DNA of 64,000 nucleotides from Mycobacterium decipiens (lineage in GTDB: Bacteria > Actinomycetota > Actinomycetes > Mycobacteriales > Mycobacteriaceae): positions 2,418,001-2,482,000 of the forward strand of contig NZ_OY970459.1 of assembly GCF_963853665.1 (NCBI RefSeq), in the 5' to 3' direction. A program made the position numbers and the translations under genes. The first letter of the stretch is position 1. Each line of letters opens with the position of its first letter. This document shows positions 1 through 13,300 of this stretch, in pieces. The notes under the pieces were generated by a model. That model was not told where the DNA came from. It saw nothing but the letters and a program-made list of their open reading frames with translations, and made no database searches.

Positions 1-1
1 G

Positions 2-3000
2 CAGTTCGAACGGGCCGTCCGCAACGCTTTTCACGATGGGTACCACGTGTTCGTCGAATCCAGCCCGCATCCGGTATTGCTCACCAGCATAGAGGAAACG
101 CTGGCTGACTGTGGTCGCGGCGCTGCGGGTGAACCGATCATCATTCCGACGCTGGGCCGCGACGATGGCGGGGTTGAGCGGTTTTGGCTGTCGATGGGGC
201 AGGCGCACGTTGCGGGTGTGGGCGTCGACTGGGCCGGTGCGTTCCAGGGCCTGGGTGGACAACGGGTGGAGTTGCCAACGTACGGGTTTGTGCGCCAGCG
301 GTTCTGGCTGGACGGCCGGAGAGCTGCTGGCGGAGACCTGAGTGGCGTGGGCTTGCTGGGCACCGAGCATGGGTTGTTGGGTGCGGTGGTGGAGCGGCCC
401 GATTCGGGTGGGGTGGTGTTGACGGGCCGGGTATCGATGGTGGCTCAACCGTGGTTGGCCGATCATGCGGTGGGTTCGGCGGTGCTGTTCCCGGGTGCGG
501 GGTTCGTGGAGTTGGTATTGCGGGCCGGTGACGAGGTGGGGTGTGCTGCGCTCGAGGAGTTGACGCTGCTGGCTCCGTTGGTGCTGCCGGCGGGTTGGAT
601 TCGGCTGCAGGTGGTGGTGGGCGGCGTAGGGGCGTCGGGTTCTCGAAAGGTATCCGTGTATTCGGCAGCTGGCCATCCCGATTCGACTTCGGAATGGACG
701 CTGCACGCGCAGGGCCTGTTGGGGGTCGAGTCGGTGCGGCCGAGCACGGATCTGTCGGTGTGGCCGCCGGTGGGGGCGCAGGCGATGGACGTCGCTGATG
801 GGTACGAGGTGTTGGCGGCGCGGGGGTATGAGTATGGTCCTGCGTTTCGGGGTTTGCGGGCGTTGTGGCGGCGCGGTGCCGAGGTCTTCGCCGACGCCGT
901 TGTTCCGGAGGGCCTGGCGGTTCGGGGGTTTGGGATTCATCCGGTGCTGTTGGATGCGGCGTTGCACGCCTGGGGAATCGTTGAGGATGGGGAGCAGACG
1001 ATGCTGCCATTCTCGTGGCAGGGGGTCTGCTTGCACGCGGCAGGGGCTTCGCGGGTCCGGGTGAGACTGGCGCGGGTGGGCGAGGGCGTCGTGTCGGTGG
1101 AGTTGGCCGATTCGCAAGGGTTGCCGGTGTTGTCGGTGCGGCAGCTGAGGGTGCGTCGGGTGTCGGCGGCCGCGCTCTCGGCGGCGGCCGCCGGTGGCAG
1201 CGGGCTGCTGGAGGTGGCATGGACGCCGATGCCGCTGGGGAGCTACTGCATTGGTGAGGGCATGGTGGTGTGGGAGCTGGCGCCGCACGCCGACGCGGAG
1301 GCCACCGGAGGTCTAATCGCGGCGGTGTATCGGGGTGTGCACGAGGCGTTGGGGGTGTTGCAGTCGTGGCTGGCCAGTGACGCGGCTGGGCTGCGCGTGG
1401 TGGTGACGCGCGGGGCGGTGGGGCTGGCCGATGACGAAGTCACCGATTTGGTGGGTGCCGCGGTGTGGGGGTTGGTGCGTTCCGCTCAGGCTGAGCACCC
1501 GGGTCGGTTGGTGTTGGTCGACACCGACGGGTCGGTAGATGTTGGGGACGTGGTGGGTTCCGCCGTCCGGTCCGGTGAACCGCAGTTGCTGATTCGGCGG
1601 GGTGCGGTGTACGCGGCGCGGCTTGCCTCGGTAGCGGCGGGGTTGGCTTTGCCTTCGGGATCCGCTGGGGGGTGGCGGTTGGTCGCCGGTGGTGGCGGGA
1701 CCTTGGCGGATGTGGTGGTGGCACCCATTGCCCGGGTGGAGCTGGCGGCGGGACAGGTCCGGGTGGCCGTGGGTGCGGTTGGGGTGAACTTCCGGGATGT
1801 CTTGGTGGCGTTGGGGATGTACCCCGGCGCGGCGGAGTTGGGGGTCGAAGGCGCCGGGTTGGTCGTTGAGGTCGGTCCTCAGGTGACCGGTTTGGCCGTT
1901 GGCGACCGGGTGCTGGGGTTGTTGGGGCTGGTGGGTTCGGAGGCGGTCGTGGATGCGCGGTTGGTGACCGTGGTGCCGGCGGGCTGGTCGTTGGTGGAGG
2001 CAGCGTCCGTACCGGTGGTGTATCTGACGGCGTTCTACGGGTTGTCGGTCCTGGCGGGGGTTGCCCCGGGGCAGAAGGTATTGGTGCACGCCGGCACGGG
2101 CGGGGTCGGTATGGCAGCGGTGGCGTTGGCGCGGCTATGGGGTGCGGAGGTTTTTGCCACTGCGAGCCGTACCAAGTGGGATACGCTGCGGGCAATGGGC
2201 TTTGACGATACCCACATCGCCGACTCGCGATCGTTGGAGTTCGAGGAGAAGTTCTTGCGGGCCACCGATGGTCGCGGCGTGGATGTGGTGCTGAACTCGC
2301 TCGCCGGTGAGTTCACCGATGCGTCGCTGCGGTTGCTGCCGCGGGGTGGTCGCTTTATCGAGATGGGCAAGACCGATCTTCGCGACGCGCAGACGGTGGC
2401 CGCGCGGCATCGGGGAGTCCGGTATCGGGCATTCGATCTGCTCGAAGCTGGCCCAGACCGGATCGCAGCGATGCTGTCTGAGGTAGTGGGGTTGTTGACG
2501 GCCGGGGCCTTGGCCCGGTTGCCGGTCAGGACTTTTGATGCGCGATGTGCCTCGGCGGCCTATCGGTTTGTCAGTCAGGCCCGCCATGTCGGCAAGGTCG
2601 TGTTGACCATCCCCGACGGTCCGGATGGGCAGTCCGGTTTGGCGGGCGGCACGGTGCTCGTCACCGGCGGGACCGGGATGGCCGGTTCGGCGGTGGCTGA
2701 GCATCTGGTCCAGCGATATGGGGTGGCCAATGTGGTGTTGGTCAGCCGCAGCGGTGGGCAGGCCGAGCGGACCGCGGAATTGGTCACCCGGTTGCGCGCG
2801 GGCGGGGCGCAGGTGGCGGTGGTGTCCTGCGACGTGGCTGATCGTGAGGCGCTGGCAGCGTTGTTGGCGGGTCTGGATCCGCGGTATCGGCTCAAGGGTG
2901 TGTTTCATGCCGCGGGGGTGTTGGGTGATGCGGTGATCACCGGCTTGACGCAGGATCGGGTGGATACGGTGTTGCGGGCCAAGGTCGATGGGGCCTGGAA

Positions 3001-3961
3001 TTTGCACGAGCTCACCCAGGACATGGATTTGTCGGCGTTCGTGGTGTTTTCGTCGATGGCCGGGATCGTGGGCACGCCGGGACAGGGCAATTATGCTGCG
3101 GCGAACGCGTTTTTGGACGGGTTGGTGGGGTATCGGCGTTCGCGGGGGCTGGCGGGATTGTCGGTGGCGTGGGGACTGTGGGAGCAAGCATCAGCGATGA
3201 CCCGACACCTCGGCGAGCGGGATCGGACCAGGATGACGCAGGTGGGGCTCGCCCCGCTAACCACCGAGCAGGCGCTAGGATTCCTGGACACCGCGTTGCT
3301 GACCGATCGCGCCGTGGTGGTGGCGGCCCGGCTGGATCGTGGCGCACTGGCCGGTGCTGGTGCCGCGCTGCCGGCATTGTTGGGCCAGTTGGTCGGTGGT
3401 CCGGCCCGGCGGAGGATCGACGCAACCGACACCGCGGCGTCGATGTCGGGCCTGCTGTCCCGCTTGCACGCGCTAGCCCCCGAGCAGCGGCACCGCGAAC
3501 TCACCGAGTTGGTCATCGGCAACGCCGCGACCGTGCTGGGCCGTTCCAGCAGTGGCGACATCAACGCCCACAAAACATTCCAAGATGTCGGGTTCGATTC
3601 CTTGACCGCGGTGGAGTTGCGCAACCGGCTCAAAACGGCGACCGGGCTCGCCTTGTCGCCCACTCTGATCTTCGACTACCCCACACCGGCCGCCCTGGCC
3701 GAGCACCTCGACAGCCGGCTGGTGACCGACCGCGGCAGCGACGAAGAAGACCTGTTGGTCCGCGCCAACGACATCACCCGCGAGCTAGCGGCGTTGCTCA
3801 GCCAACCCAACTTGAGCCCCGACGACAGGGCACACCTGAGCACCCGCCTGCAAACCATTCTGACCAACCTGACCACCGAAGACGACGACATCACCGCCGC
3901 CACCGAAAGCCAACTGTTCGCCATCCTCGACGAAGAACTCGACGAAGAACTCGGCTCCTAA
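2..3961 (+). CDS. pks7: Type I polyketide synthase Pks7, C-terminal part (5' end outside window)
   Basis: The reading frame is open from base 2, so the gene begins upstream; about 1319 codons are visible. The domains seen are the end of the acyltransferase (SSPHPVL near base 60), a post-AT linker (VELPTYGF), a dehydratase with the intact HxxxGxxxxP motif ([10 protein letters not shown], about bases 460-490) and [11 protein letters not shown], an enoylreductase ([20 protein letters not shown] loop [11 protein letters not shown] near 2090), a ketoreductase ([11 protein letters not shown] near 2665) and an ACP ([14 protein letters not shown], Ser at 3599). This is a full reducing module that would yield saturated extender units. 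The visible order and the next gene match H37Rv Rv1661 (pks7, 2126 aa). The C-terminus ends in an acidic tail similar to that of Pks8, probably a docking segment. The stop lies 19 bp before pks8, so the two are an operon. Starter and product are not shown by the sequence. Confidence 0.93.
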   Translation, partial: QFERAVRNAFHDGYHVFVESSPHPVLLTSIEETLADCGRGAAGEPIIIPTLGRDDGGVERFWLSMGQAHVAGVGVDWAGAFQGLGGQRVELPTYGFVRQRFWLDGRRAAGGDLSGVGLLGTEHGLLGAVVERPDSGGVVLTGRVSMVAQPWLADHAVGSAVLFPGAGFVELVLRAGDEVGCAALEELTLLAPLVLPAGWIRLQVVVGGVGASGSRKVSVYSAAGHPDSTSEWTLHAQGLLGVESVRPSTDLSVWPPVGAQAMDVADGYEVLAARGYEYGPAFRGLRALWRRGAEVFADAVVPEGLAVRGFGIHPVLLDAALHAWGIVEDGEQTMLPFSWQGVCLHAAGASRVRVRLARVGEGVVSVELADSQGLPVLSVRQLRVRRVSAAALSAAAAGGSGLLEVAWTPMPLGSYCIGEGMVVWELAPHADAEATGGLIAAVYRGVHEALGVLQSWLASDAAGLRVVVTRGAVGLADDEVTDLVGAAVWGLVRSAQAEHPGRLVLVDTDGSVDVGDVVGSAVRSGEPQLLIRRGAVYAARLASVAAGLALPSGSAGGWRLVAGGGGTLADVVVAPIARVELAAGQVRVAVGAVGVNFRDVLVALGMYPGAAELGVEGAGLVVEVGPQVTGLAVGDRVLGLLGLVGSEAVVDARLVTVVPAGWSLVEAASVPVVYLTAFYGLSVLAGVAPGQKVLVHAGTGGVGMAAVALARLWGAEVFATASRTKWDTLRAMGFDDTHIADSRSLEFEEKFLRATDGRGVDVVLNSLAGEFTDASLRLLPRGGRFIEMGKTDLRDAQTVAARHRGVRYRAFDLLEAGPDRIAAMLSEVVGLLTAGALARLPVRTFDARCASAAYRFVSQARHVGKVVLTIPDGPDGQSGLAGGTVLVTGGTGMAGSAVAEHLVQRYGVANVVLVSRSGGQAERTAELVTRLRAGGAQVAVVSCDVADREALAALLAGLDPRYRLKGVFHAAGVLGDAVITGLTQDRVDTVLRAKVDGAWNLHELTQDMDLSAFVVFSSMAGIVGTPGQGNYAAANAFLDGLVGYRRSRGLAGLSVAWGLWEQASAMTRHLGERDRTRMTQVGLAPLTTEQALGFLDTALLTDRAVVVAARLDRGALAGAGAALPALLGQLVGGPARRRIDATDTAASMSGLLSRLHALAPEQRHRELTELVIGNAATVLGRSSSGDINAHKTFQDVGFDSLTAVELRNRLKTATGLALSPTLIFDYPTPAALAEHLDSRLVTDRGSDEEDLLVRANDITRELAALLSQPNLSPDDRAHLSTRLQTILTNLTTEDDDITAATESQLFAILDEELDEELGS

Positions 3962-3980
3962 CCCCTCGCAAGGAGTAGCA

Positions 3981-6900
3981 ATGCCGGGCACCACCAAGCA
4001 TGTTGACTACCTGAAGCGCCTTACGGCGGACCTACGGCGCACCCGCAGACGCCTGTCCGACTTGGAAGCCAAGTTATCGGATCCGGTGGCGGTGGTGGGG
4101 ATGGGATGCCGGTATCCGGGTGGGGTGGATTCGCCGGATGCGTTGTGGGAGATGGTGGCGCAGGGCCGTGATGCGGTGTCGGATTTTCCGGCGGATCGCG
4201 GCTGGGATGTCGATGGGTTGTTTGATCGCGACCCCGACGCGGCCGGAAAGATGTATACCCGGCGCGGGGCCTTTCTGCAGAAAGCGGGTGATTTCGACGC
4301 CGGATTCTTCGGAATCGGGCCCAGCGAGGCGCTTGCGATGGATCCCCAGCAGCGGTTGATGTTGGAAGTGTCGTGGGAAGCGTTGGAGCGCGTGGGAATT
4401 GACCCGATCGTCTTGCAGGGATCGGCCACGGGCGTGTTCACCGGGGTCATCCACGCTGGCTATGGAGGACAGGTATCCGGTGAGCTGGAGGGCTACGGGT
4501 TGACGGGATCGACGTTGAGCGTGGCCTCCGGGCGGGTGGCGTATGTGTTGGGGTTAGAGGGCCCGGCGGTGTCGGTGGACACCGCATGCTCGTCGTCGTT
4601 GGTGGCGCTACATCTTGCGGTGCAGTCGTTGCGGTCGGGGGAATGCGATCTGGCGCTGGTCGGTGGGGTGACCGTGATGGCCACCCCTGCGGCATTTGTC
4701 GAGTTCAGTCGGCAGCGGGCACTGGCTCCCGATGGTCGGTGCAAGGTATACGCCGGCGCCGCTGACGGGACCGCATGGTCAGAAGGTGCCGGGGTGCTGG
4801 TGGTGGAGCGGTTGGTCGATGCGCAGCGGTTGGGGCATCCGGTGTTGGCGGTGGTGTGCGGGTCAGCGGTGAATCAGGACGGCGCCTCCAACGGGCTGAC
4901 GGCACCGAATGGGCCATCTCAGCAGCGAGTTATCCGGGCGGCGTTGGCCAATGCGCGGCTGGCTGCGGGCGACGTGGATGTGGTGGAGGGGCATGGGACA
5001 GGGACGGTGCTCGGGGACCCCATCGAGGCGCAAGCGCTGTTAGCGACGTATGGGCAGGACCGGCCCGCGGATCGACCGTTGTGGTTGGGGTCGATCAAAT
5101 CCAATATCGGCCATGCGTCGGCGGCCGCGGGGATGGCCGGGGTGATCAAGATGGTGCAGGCGATGCGGCATGGGGTGATGCCGAAGACGCTGCATGTGGA
5201 TGTGCCTACGCCGCACGTGGATTGGTCGACGGGCGCGGTGTCGTTGTTGACCGAATCGCGGCCATGGCCGGTAGCAGATCGGCCACGGCGGGCCGGTGTG
5301 TCGTCCTTCGGGATCAGCGGCACCAACGCGCACGTGATTCTATCGGAAGCGCCCATCGTGGAAAGTGTTCTGCCAGAAGATGATTACCAGATGAGGTTGA
5401 CCGCAGTTCCCTGGGTTTTGTCGGCCCGGTCGGCGCAGGCGTTGGCCGGACAGGCACAGCGGTTGTTGTCGTTCGTAGCAGCCAACGCGGATGTGGATCC
5501 GGTCGCTGTGGGGTGGTCGCTGGTAGCGACGCGGTCGATGTTTGAGCATCGGGCGGTGGTCACCGGTGCTGATCGTGGGGACCTGTTGGCGGGGTTGGCG
5601 GGGTTGGCCGCCGGTGAGCCGGGTAATGGTGTGGCGGTGGGTCGCGCGCGGTCGGTGGGAAAAACTGTGTTCGTGTTTCCCGGACAAGGGGCGCAATGGG
5701 TCGGTATGGGAGCGCAGTTGTACGCCGAACTGCCCCTGTTTACGCAGGCGTTTGACACGGTGGCCGAAGAGTTGGATCGGCACCTGCGGCTGCCGCTGGG
5801 TAAAGTGCTCTGGGCAGGCGACGAGGCGTTGCTGACTAGCACCGAGTTCGCCCAGCCGGCGTTGTTCGCCGTCGAGGTGGCACTGGCAACGTTGTTGCAG
5901 CGCTGGGGCATCAACCCGGATTCTGTGATTGGCCATTCGGTGGGTGAGATCGCGGCGGCACATGTCGCCGGCGTGTTGTCGCTGACAGATGCGGCCAATT
6001 TGGTGGCTGCCCGGGGCAGATTGATGGCGGCCTTGCCGCCCGGTGGAGCGATGGTGGCCATCGGGGCTAGCGATGAAGAAGTGCTGCCGTTGCTGGTCGA
6101 TGGGGTGAATCTCGCGGCGATCAACGCACCGGGTTCGGTGGTGATTTCCGGCCCCGAGCCGGCGGTCAACGATGTGGCGGATCGATGCGTGCGGCAGGGT
6201 CACCGGGTGCATCGGCTGGCCGTGTCGCATGCGTTTCATTCGTCGCTGATGGAACCGATGCTTGCGGAGTTCGCCCGAATCTCCGCCGGTATAGTCGTGT
6301 CAGAAGCCCGGATTCCGTTGGTGTCAAATGTGACTGGGCAACTGGCCGGAACGGGCTATGGATCGGGACAGTACTGGGTGGAGCACGTTCGGCGCCCCGT
6401 GCGGTTCGCCGATGGCGTGCGGTCGCTGGACGCCCTCGGGGCCACCGGGTTTGTTGAGGTTGGTCCAGGCGGTGGCCTGACGGCTTTGGTTGAACAGTCG
6501 CTGTCTTCGGGCGAGGCGCTGTCGGTGATGGCGTTGCGCAGAGACCACCCCGAAGTGGCGTCGGTGCTTAGCGCCGTTGCGCAATTGTTTACCGCGGGCG
6601 CCCAACCGGATTGGCCGGCGGTGTTTGGGGATTGTGGTCGACGTGTCGAGTTGCCGACTTATGCGTTCCAGCGGCGGCGGTATTGGTTGCCGCCTGCGGC
6701 GGTGGGTCCGGGGGATATCAGCGGTGTTGGTCTGGTCGGGGCCCAGCACGGCTTGTTGGGTGCGGTCGTGGAGCAACCGGATTCGGGCGGGGTGGTGCTG
6801 ACCGGTCGGCTATCGGTGGGAGAGCAGCGGTGGCTGGCCGATCATGTGATTGGTGGGGTGGTGTTGCTTGCCGGGGCGGCCTTCGTGGAGTTGGCGCTGC

Positions 6901-9900
6901 GGGCCGCTGACCAGGTGGGGTGTCGGGTGGTCGAGGAGCTGACGGTTGTGGCGCCGTTGGTTCTGCCGACGATGGGCGGGGCGCAGTTGCGGGTGGTGGT
7001 GGGTGCCGTTGTGGGGGTAACGCCCGCTTGCGGGGTTGAATCGGGGCAGCGGCCGGTATCGATATATTCGCGTGGCACACAGGTGGATTCAGGGTGGGTG
7101 TTGCATGCGCAGGGGGTGCTGGGGACGAAGGCGGTTGTTCCGGGCGCGGATCTTTCGATATGGCCGCCGGTAGGTGCTACGGCGCTGGATGTTGCTGGTG
7201 CCTATGAGCGTTTCGCCGGGCGAGGCTATGAGTATGGCCCGGCGTTTCGGGGCTTGACGGCGATGTGGCTACGGGAGTCGGAGATCTTCGCCGAGGTTGT
7301 GGTTCCCGACGATGCCGATGTGACGTTGAGTGGGTTTGGAATTCATCCGCTGGTGCTGGATGCGGCGTTGCATGCAATGGGATTGGCGGACGAGCAGGCG
7401 AGGGGGCTGGGTGCGACGGTACTGCCCTTTTCGTGGCAGGGGGTTTCGCTGCATGCCGCGGGTGCGTCGCGGGTTCGGGTTCTGATCGCCCCGGCCGGTG
7501 ACGGTGCGGTGTCGGTGGAGCTGGCTGATCAGGCGGGATTGCCGGTGTTGTCGGTGCGGGCACTGGTCATGCGTGCGGTGTCAGCTCAGCAGTTGTCGGC
7601 GGCCGTGGCCGGTGCGGATGCCGCGGGTCGCGGGTTGTTGGAAGTGGTGTGGTCGCCGGTGGAATTGGTGCACCGCGATATTGGCGATGACTTGGTGGTC
7701 TGGAAGTTGGAGGCCGATGAGGACGGTGTGGGATCGGTGTATTCGGCCACGCATCGGGTGTTGGAGGCGTTGCAGTCCTGGTTGGCTCAGCAGCGGCCAG
7801 GGCAATTGGTCGTGCTGACCCGCGAGTCAGTTGGGATAGCCGGCGAGGATGTGAAGAATTTGGCTGGGGCTGCGGTATGGGGGTTGGTGCGATCGGCGCA
7901 AGCGGAGCATCCGGATCGGGTGGTACTGGTCGATTCGGATGGTTCGATGGATGTCGGGGATGTCCTTGGCTGTGGTGAAGCGCAAGTAGTGATTCGGGCC
8001 GGCACCGCATATGTCGCCCGCTTGGCCCGGCTGCGCCCGCAACCCATGTTGGCTTTGCCCGATGCCGACGCGGGATGGCGGTTGGTTGCCGGTAGTGGGG
8101 GAACGCTTGAGGAATTGGCGTTGGCGCCGTGCCCTGGTACCGAGTTGGCGCCTGGACAGGTTCGGGTGGCGGTGCGGGCATTGGGCGTCAATTTCAGGGA
8201 TGTGTTGGTGGCCTTGGGAATGTATCCCGGTGCTGCGGAGCTGGGGGCCGAAGGGGCTGGGGTGGTCGCCGAACTCGGTCCGGGAGTGACCGGCTTGGCC
8301 ATTGGCGATCCGGTGATGGGCCTGTTGGGGGTGGCCGGGTCCGAGGCGGTGGTCGATGCGCGTCTGGTGGTCAGGGTTCCTGACGGGTGGCCGCTTACCG
8401 ATGCCGCGGGTGTTCCGGTGGTGTTTCTGACGGCCTACTATGCGCTGCGCGTGCTGGCGGGGGTGCGGCCAGGCGAGTCGGTGCTGATACACGCCGCCGC
8501 GGGAGGGGTGGGCATGGCGGCAGTGCAGCTGGCTCAGCTATGGGGATTGGAGGTTTTCGCCACCGCCAGTCGCGGCAAGTGGGACACGCTGCGCGCAATG
8601 GGATTTGACAATCTGCACATTGCCGATTCACGAACACTGGCGTTCGAGGAGAAGTTTTGGTTGGCCACCGAGGGCCGCGGCGTGGATGTGGTGCTCAACT
8701 CGCTAGCCGGTGAGTTCACCGATGCATCGTTGCGGTTGCTGCCGCGGGGTGGGCGCTTCATTGAGATGGGCAAGACCGATGTCCGGGACGCCCAGGCCGT
8801 CGCCCAAGATCAACCCGGAGTTGCCTATCGGGCTTTCGATCTGATGGAGGCCGGCTCGGAACGGATTGCGCAGATGTTCGCCGAGTTGGTCGACTTGTTC
8901 AAAGCTGATGCCCTGCAGCGGCTTCCGGTCAAATCATGGGATGTGCGGCACGCTCGGGAGGCGTACCGGTTCTTGAGCCAGGCACGCCACGTCGGCAAAG
9001 TCGTGCTGACCACGCCGGACGCCTGGGCGGCGGGCACGGTGTTGATCACCGGCGGCACCGGGATGGCCGGTTCCGCGGTGGCGCGTCACCTGGTGGGTCG
9101 ATATGGGGTGCGGCAGGTGGTGTTGGCCAGTCGTGCTGGTGAGCACGCCGAGGGCGTAGCCGCATTGGTGGACGAGCTCGGTGCGGCCGCTGCCCGGGTT
9201 CGGGTGGTGGCTTGCGATGTGGCCGATCGTGATTCGGTGGCGGGTTTGGTGGCGGCGCTACCGGATCTGACCGCAGTGTTTCATGCGGCTGGGGTTCTTG
9301 ACGATGCGGTGATTACCGGTTTGACGCCGGATCGGGTGGATACGGTGTTGCGGGCCAAAGTCGATGGAGCCTGGAATCTGCATGAGCTTACCCAGGACAT
9401 GGATTTGTCGGCGTTTGTCGTGTTCTCGTCGCTGGCCGGGATCGTCGGTGCGCCGGGCCAGGGCAATTATGCTGCGGCGAACGCGTTTTTGGATGGGTTG
9501 GCGGCCCATCGACGGTCGCGCGGACAGGCCGGGTTGTCGGTGGCGTGGGGATTGTGGGCGCAAACTTCGGCGATGACCAAGCATCTGGGGGAGCGGGAGC
9601 GGGCCCGGATGAGTCGCGTCGGGCTGGCGCCGCTGTCTAGCGAACAGGCGATGGGATTCCTGGACACCGCGTTGCTGGCGGATCGGCCCGTGGTGGTGGC
9701 TACCCGGCTGGATCGTGCCGCGCTGTCCAGTGCCGGTGCGGCATTGCCGGCGCTCTTCAGCCAGTTGATGACCGCTCCGGCTCGGCGGATCATCGACGAT
9801 GCCGATGCCGCGGTACTGAGGTCGGGATTGGTGTCGCGGCTGCATGGGCTGGCTCCCGAGCAGCGTCACCGTGAGCTCACCGAATTGGTATGTAGCAACG

Positions 9901-10361
9901 CCGCAACCGTGTTGGGGAATTCCGGCACCGAGATCGACGCGCACAAGGCATTCCAGGATCTCGGCTTTGATTCGTTGACCGCGGTGGAGCTGCGCAACCG
10001 GCTCAAGACTGCGACCGGGCTGACCCTGCCACCGACCGTGATCTTCGACTATCCCACGCCCGCGGGGCTGGCCGAACACCTCAACATCCAGCTGGAGAAC
10101 GCACCTGCAACCGCCGCCGACCAACCGAACCTGGCGACTCGCTTCAACGAGATCACCAGGGAACTACAAGCATTGCTCAACCAACCCGCCTGGAACCTCG
10201 ACGACAAAACGCGATTGGCCAAGCGCCTGCAAGCCATCTTGACCGATTGCACCACCCCACAAGCCAGTGCCGACTCATCCACTACCCACGACGACGAGGA
10301 CATCACCACCGCTACCGAAAGCCAACTCTTTGCCATCCTCGACGAAGAACTCGGACCCTAG
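3981..10361 (+). CDS. pks8: Type I polyketide synthase Pks8 (intact equivalent of pks8+pks17)
   Basis: A 2126-residue, single-module reducing PKS. The ATG has a strong AAGGAG Shine-Dalgarno at 3970-3975. In order: an N-terminal coiled-coil docking helix (about residues 5-32, [20 protein letters not shown]), KS (about 35-455, nucleophile Cys203 in DTACSSS), AT (about 560-860, Ser653 in GHSVGE; HAFH motif, which usually indicates malonyl rather than methylmalonyl), DH (His955), ER (about 1390-1660), KR (about 1685-1870) and ACP (Ser1998). The DH motif reads [10 protein letters not shown], so the usual final Pro is Ala; DH activity may be altered. In H37Rv the same region is annotated as two genes, pks8 and pks17, linked in the literature to methyl-branched unsaturated fatty acid synthesis. 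Here there is no break. Several stretches are nearly identical to pks7. Confidence 0.95.
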   Translation: MPGTTKHVDYLKRLTADLRRTRRRLSDLEAKLSDPVAVVGMGCRYPGGVDSPDALWEMVAQGRDAVSDFPADRGWDVDGLFDRDPDAAGKMYTRRGAFLQKAGDFDAGFFGIGPSEALAMDPQQRLMLEVSWEALERVGIDPIVLQGSATGVFTGVIHAGYGGQVSGELEGYGLTGSTLSVASGRVAYVLGLEGPAVSVDTACSSSLVALHLAVQSLRSGECDLALVGGVTVMATPAAFVEFSRQRALAPDGRCKVYAGAADGTAWSEGAGVLVVERLVDAQRLGHPVLAVVCGSAVNQDGASNGLTAPNGPSQQRVIRAALANARLAAGDVDVVEGHGTGTVLGDPIEAQALLATYGQDRPADRPLWLGSIKSNIGHASAAAGMAGVIKMVQAMRHGVMPKTLHVDVPTPHVDWSTGAVSLLTESRPWPVADRPRRAGVSSFGISGTNAHVILSEAPIVESVLPEDDYQMRLTAVPWVLSARSAQALAGQAQRLLSFVAANADVDPVAVGWSLVATRSMFEHRAVVTGADRGDLLAGLAGLAAGEPGNGVAVGRARSVGKTVFVFPGQGAQWVGMGAQLYAELPLFTQAFDTVAEELDRHLRLPLGKVLWAGDEALLTSTEFAQPALFAVEVALATLLQRWGINPDSVIGHSVGEIAAAHVAGVLSLTDAANLVAARGRLMAALPPGGAMVAIGASDEEVLPLLVDGVNLAAINAPGSVVISGPEPAVNDVADRCVRQGHRVHRLAVSHAFHSSLMEPMLAEFARISAGIVVSEARIPLVSNVTGQLAGTGYGSGQYWVEHVRRPVRFADGVRSLDALGATGFVEVGPGGGLTALVEQSLSSGEALSVMALRRDHPEVASVLSAVAQLFTAGAQPDWPAVFGDCGRRVELPTYAFQRRRYWLPPAAVGPGDISGVGLVGAQHGLLGAVVEQPDSGGVVLTGRLSVGEQRWLADHVIGGVVLLAGAAFVELALRAADQVGCRVVEELTVVAPLVLPTMGGAQLRVVVGAVVGVTPACGVESGQRPVSIYSRGTQVDSGWVLHAQGVLGTKAVVPGADLSIWPPVGATALDVAGAYERFAGRGYEYGPAFRGLTAMWLRESEIFAEVVVPDDADVTLSGFGIHPLVLDAALHAMGLADEQARGLGATVLPFSWQGVSLHAAGASRVRVLIAPAGDGAVSVELADQAGLPVLSVRALVMRAVSAQQLSAAVAGADAAGRGLLEVVWSPVELVHRDIGDDLVVWKLEADEDGVGSVYSATHRVLEALQSWLAQQRPGQLVVLTRESVGIAGEDVKNLAGAAVWGLVRSAQAEHPDRVVLVDSDGSMDVGDVLGCGEAQVVIRAGTAYVARLARLRPQPMLALPDADAGWRLVAGSGGTLEELALAPCPGTELAPGQVRVAVRALGVNFRDVLVALGMYPGAAELGAEGAGVVAELGPGVTGLAIGDPVMGLLGVAGSEAVVDARLVVRVPDGWPLTDAAGVPVVFLTAYYALRVLAGVRPGESVLIHAAAGGVGMAAVQLAQLWGLEVFATASRGKWDTLRAMGFDNLHIADSRTLAFEEKFWLATEGRGVDVVLNSLAGEFTDASLRLLPRGGRFIEMGKTDVRDAQAVAQDQPGVAYRAFDLMEAGSERIAQMFAELVDLFKADALQRLPVKSWDVRHAREAYRFLSQARHVGKVVLTTPDAWAAGTVLITGGTGMAGSAVARHLVGRYGVRQVVLASRAGEHAEGVAALVDELGAAAARVRVVACDVADRDSVAGLVAALPDLTAVFHAAGVLDDAVITGLTPDRVDTVLRAKVDGAWNLHELTQDMDLSAFVVFSSLAGIVGAPGQGNYAAANAFLDGLAAHRRSRGQAGLSVAWGLWAQTSAMTKHLGERERARMSRVGLAPLSSEQAMGFLDTALLADRPVVVATRLDRAALSSAGAALPALFSQLMTAPARRIIDDADAAVLRSGLVSRLHGLAPEQRHRELTELVCSNAATVLGNSGTEIDAHKAFQDLGFDSLTAVELRNRLKTATGLTLPPTVIFDYPTPAGLAEHLNIQLENAPATAADQPNLATRFNEITRELQALLNQPAWNLDDKTRLAKRLQAILTDCTTPQASADSSTTHDDEDITTATESQLFAILDEELGP

Positions 10362-10365
10362 TGCC

Positions 10366-13300
10366 GTGCCACCGACAGACATCGCAATCATCGGGCTGGC
10401 ATGCAGATTCCCCGCCGCCGCCAGCCCAGACGACTTCTGGGGCCTATTGCGCGACGGGCGGGAGGCCACTGGATCCATCGACAACGTCGCCGATTTCGAC
10501 GCCGACTTTTTCAACCTGTCGCCCCGTGAGGCCAGCGCGATGGACCCCCGGCAACGACTGGCGCTCGAACTCACCTGGGAACTACTCGAAGACGCTTTCG
10601 TGGTGCCGGAAAAGCTACGCGGAGAACGGGTCGCGGTCTATCTCGGGGCGATGAACGATGACTACGCACTACTGACACTCGCGGCGGACCACCTTGACCA
10701 TCACTCATTCTCCGGCACCAATAGGGCGATGATCGCCAACCGAGTCTCGTATGCCTTTGGGATGCACGGCCCTAGCATGACGATCGATTCCGGTCAGTCG
10801 TCTGCCTTGGTGGCGGTGCACCTCGCGTGCGAAAGCGTGCGAACAGCTGAGTCGCCGCTGGCGATCGCTGGTGGCATTCACCTGAACTTGGCACGCGAAA
10901 CAGCCATGCTGGAGCAAGAGTTCGGGGCGGTTTCCAGGTCCGGCCACACCTACGCGTTCGACCGGCGTGCCGACGGCTACGTACCCGGCGACGGCGGTGG
11001 CCTCGTGCTGCTGAAACCGGTACGCGCGGCCCGAGAAGACGGAGATCGAATCCGCGCGATAATCCGCGGTAGCGCGGTGGGCAACGCCGGGCACAGCGCT
11101 CCCGGCCTGACCGTACCGTCGGTTGCCGGTGAGGTCGACGTGATTAGGCGTGCGATGTCGGGTGCGGGGCTGGATTGCCATCAGGTCGACTACGTCGAGG
11201 CGCACGGGACTGGCACCGAGATCGGTGATCCGATCGAGGCGCGGGCATTGGGTGAGATCTTCGCCGCGCGGCAAAATCGTCCGGTGCCGGTGGGGTCAGT
11301 CAAGACCAATGTTGGTCACGTCGGGGGAGCCGCTGGAATCGCCGGATTGCTTAAAGCGGTGCTGGCGATTGAAAATGCGGTGATTCCACCGAGTCTCCAC
11401 CATGTCCGTGCCCCGATCGACCTGGAGAGCCTTGGGCTCCGGGTCAACACCACGCTGACGCCGTGGCCGGTGGCGGATAAGCCGCGACGGGCCGGGGTGT
11501 CGTCGTTCGGTATGGGCGGGACGAATGCGCATGTGATCCTGGAACAGGGCCCGGTGCCGACCCCAGCTGTGGTGGAATATCCTGCCGCTGAGGGCAATAG
11601 CGCACCGGGTGCGGTGCCGTGGGTGTTGTCTGCGCGGTCGGCGCAGGCGCTGACCAACCAGGCGGATCGGTTGCTGGCGCACGTGGGTGCGGATGACAGC
11701 TTGACCGCACTCGATGTGGGGTGGTCGTTGGTGAATACCCGGTCGGTGTTCGAGCATCGTGCCGTGGTGGTGGGGGCCGACCGTGCGCAGCTGGTGGCGG
11801 GGTTGGCGGATCTGGCTGAGGGCCGGCTGGGTGCGGGTGTGGTGGCGGGCCGGGCACGGTCGGCGGGCAAGACGGTGTTCGTGTTTCCCGGGCAGGGCTC
11901 GCAGTGGCTGGGAATGGGTCAGGAGTTGTACCGGCGGTTTTCGGAGTTTGCGCGGGCTCTCGACGCGGTCGTTGCTGCGTTGGACGGACAGTTGCGGTTG
12001 CCGGTGCGGCAGGTGATGTGGGGCACCGATACCGGATTGTTGGAAAGCACCGAGTTTGCTCAGCCGGCGCTGTTTGCCGTGCAGGTGGCATTGGCTGCGT
12101 TGGTGCAGCACTGGGGTGTGACACCCGACTTTGTGATGGGTCATTCGGTGGGTGAGATCGCTGCGGCACATGTGGCCGGGGTGTTGTCGCTGGCGGATGC
12201 GGCACGGGTGGTGGCGGCGCGGGGCCGGTTGATGCAGGCGTTGCCGGCCGGTGGGGTCATGGTTGCCGTAGCGGCTAGCGAAGACGAAGTCGCACCGTTG
12301 CTCGGCGAGGGTGTGTGCATTGCTGCGGTGAACGCGCCGGAATCGGTGGTGATTTCGGGCGAGCAGGACGCGGTGGGGGTGGTGATCGATCGATTGGCCG
12401 GGTCGGGTCGGCGGGTGCAGCGGTTGGCGGTGTCGCATGCGTTTCATTCGGTGCTGATGGAGCCCATGATCGATGAGTTCGCGAAGGTGGTGGCCGATGT
12501 GTCGGCGTCGGCGCCGCGGCGTGGTTTGGTGTCGAACGTCACCGGGCAGTTGGCGGGACCCGGGTATGGGTCCGGGGCCTACTGGGTTGAGCATGTGCGC
12601 AAGCCGGTGCGGTTTTCTGACGGTGTGAGGTTGGCTAAGTCCCTGGGGGCCAGGGTGTTTGCGGAAGTGGGTCCCGCTGCCGGATTGGCAGGATCGGTGG
12701 CGCTGCTGGCCAAAGATCGGCCGGAGGTGGAGTCGGCGCTGGCCGGCGTGGGCCAGCTGTTCACCGAGGGGGTAGGCCTAGATTGGTCTTCGGTGTGTGG
12801 GCTTTCGGGTGGCAGGCGGGTGAAGCTGCCAACGTATGGATTTGCGCGGCAGAGATTTTGGTTGAGTGACAATCATGAATTGTTGGCCGATCGGGCACGC
12901 AAAGACGCCGGCGCAGTCGCGCGGTTGGATGACCTGGCTCCCCGGGAACGGCATCGCCAGTTGGTGGAGTTGGTGTGCTTTCATGCGGCAATGGTCTTGG
13001 GTCACAAGAGCAGTCACGACATCGACCCCGAGCGTGCGTTCCAAGACGCAGGGTTCGAGTCAATGACTGGAGTTGAACTACGCAATCGCCTCAAGGCGTC
13101 CACCGGATTGGCTGGATCGTCTTTGCCGCGTACCTTGATCTTCGACTATCCCACCCCAATAGGACTGGCCGAATACCTCGGTCAGCAACTGTCACGCGGT
13201 CAAAGCGCAGCATCCGACGACGAGAGTATTTGGCATGTGCTGAAAAGCATTCCGATCCACGAACTTCGGCGGAGCGGATTGCTGGACAAGTTGCTGCTGC

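Noticed and set aside
141..1220. Long Pro/Arg-rich minus-strand frame antisense to pks7
   Set aside because: Typical antisense shadow of GC-rich coding DNA; no domain and unlikely composition.
11296..12594. 432-codon minus-strand frame within pks9
   Set aside because: Antisense to well-conserved AT domain; His/Arg-rich shadow.
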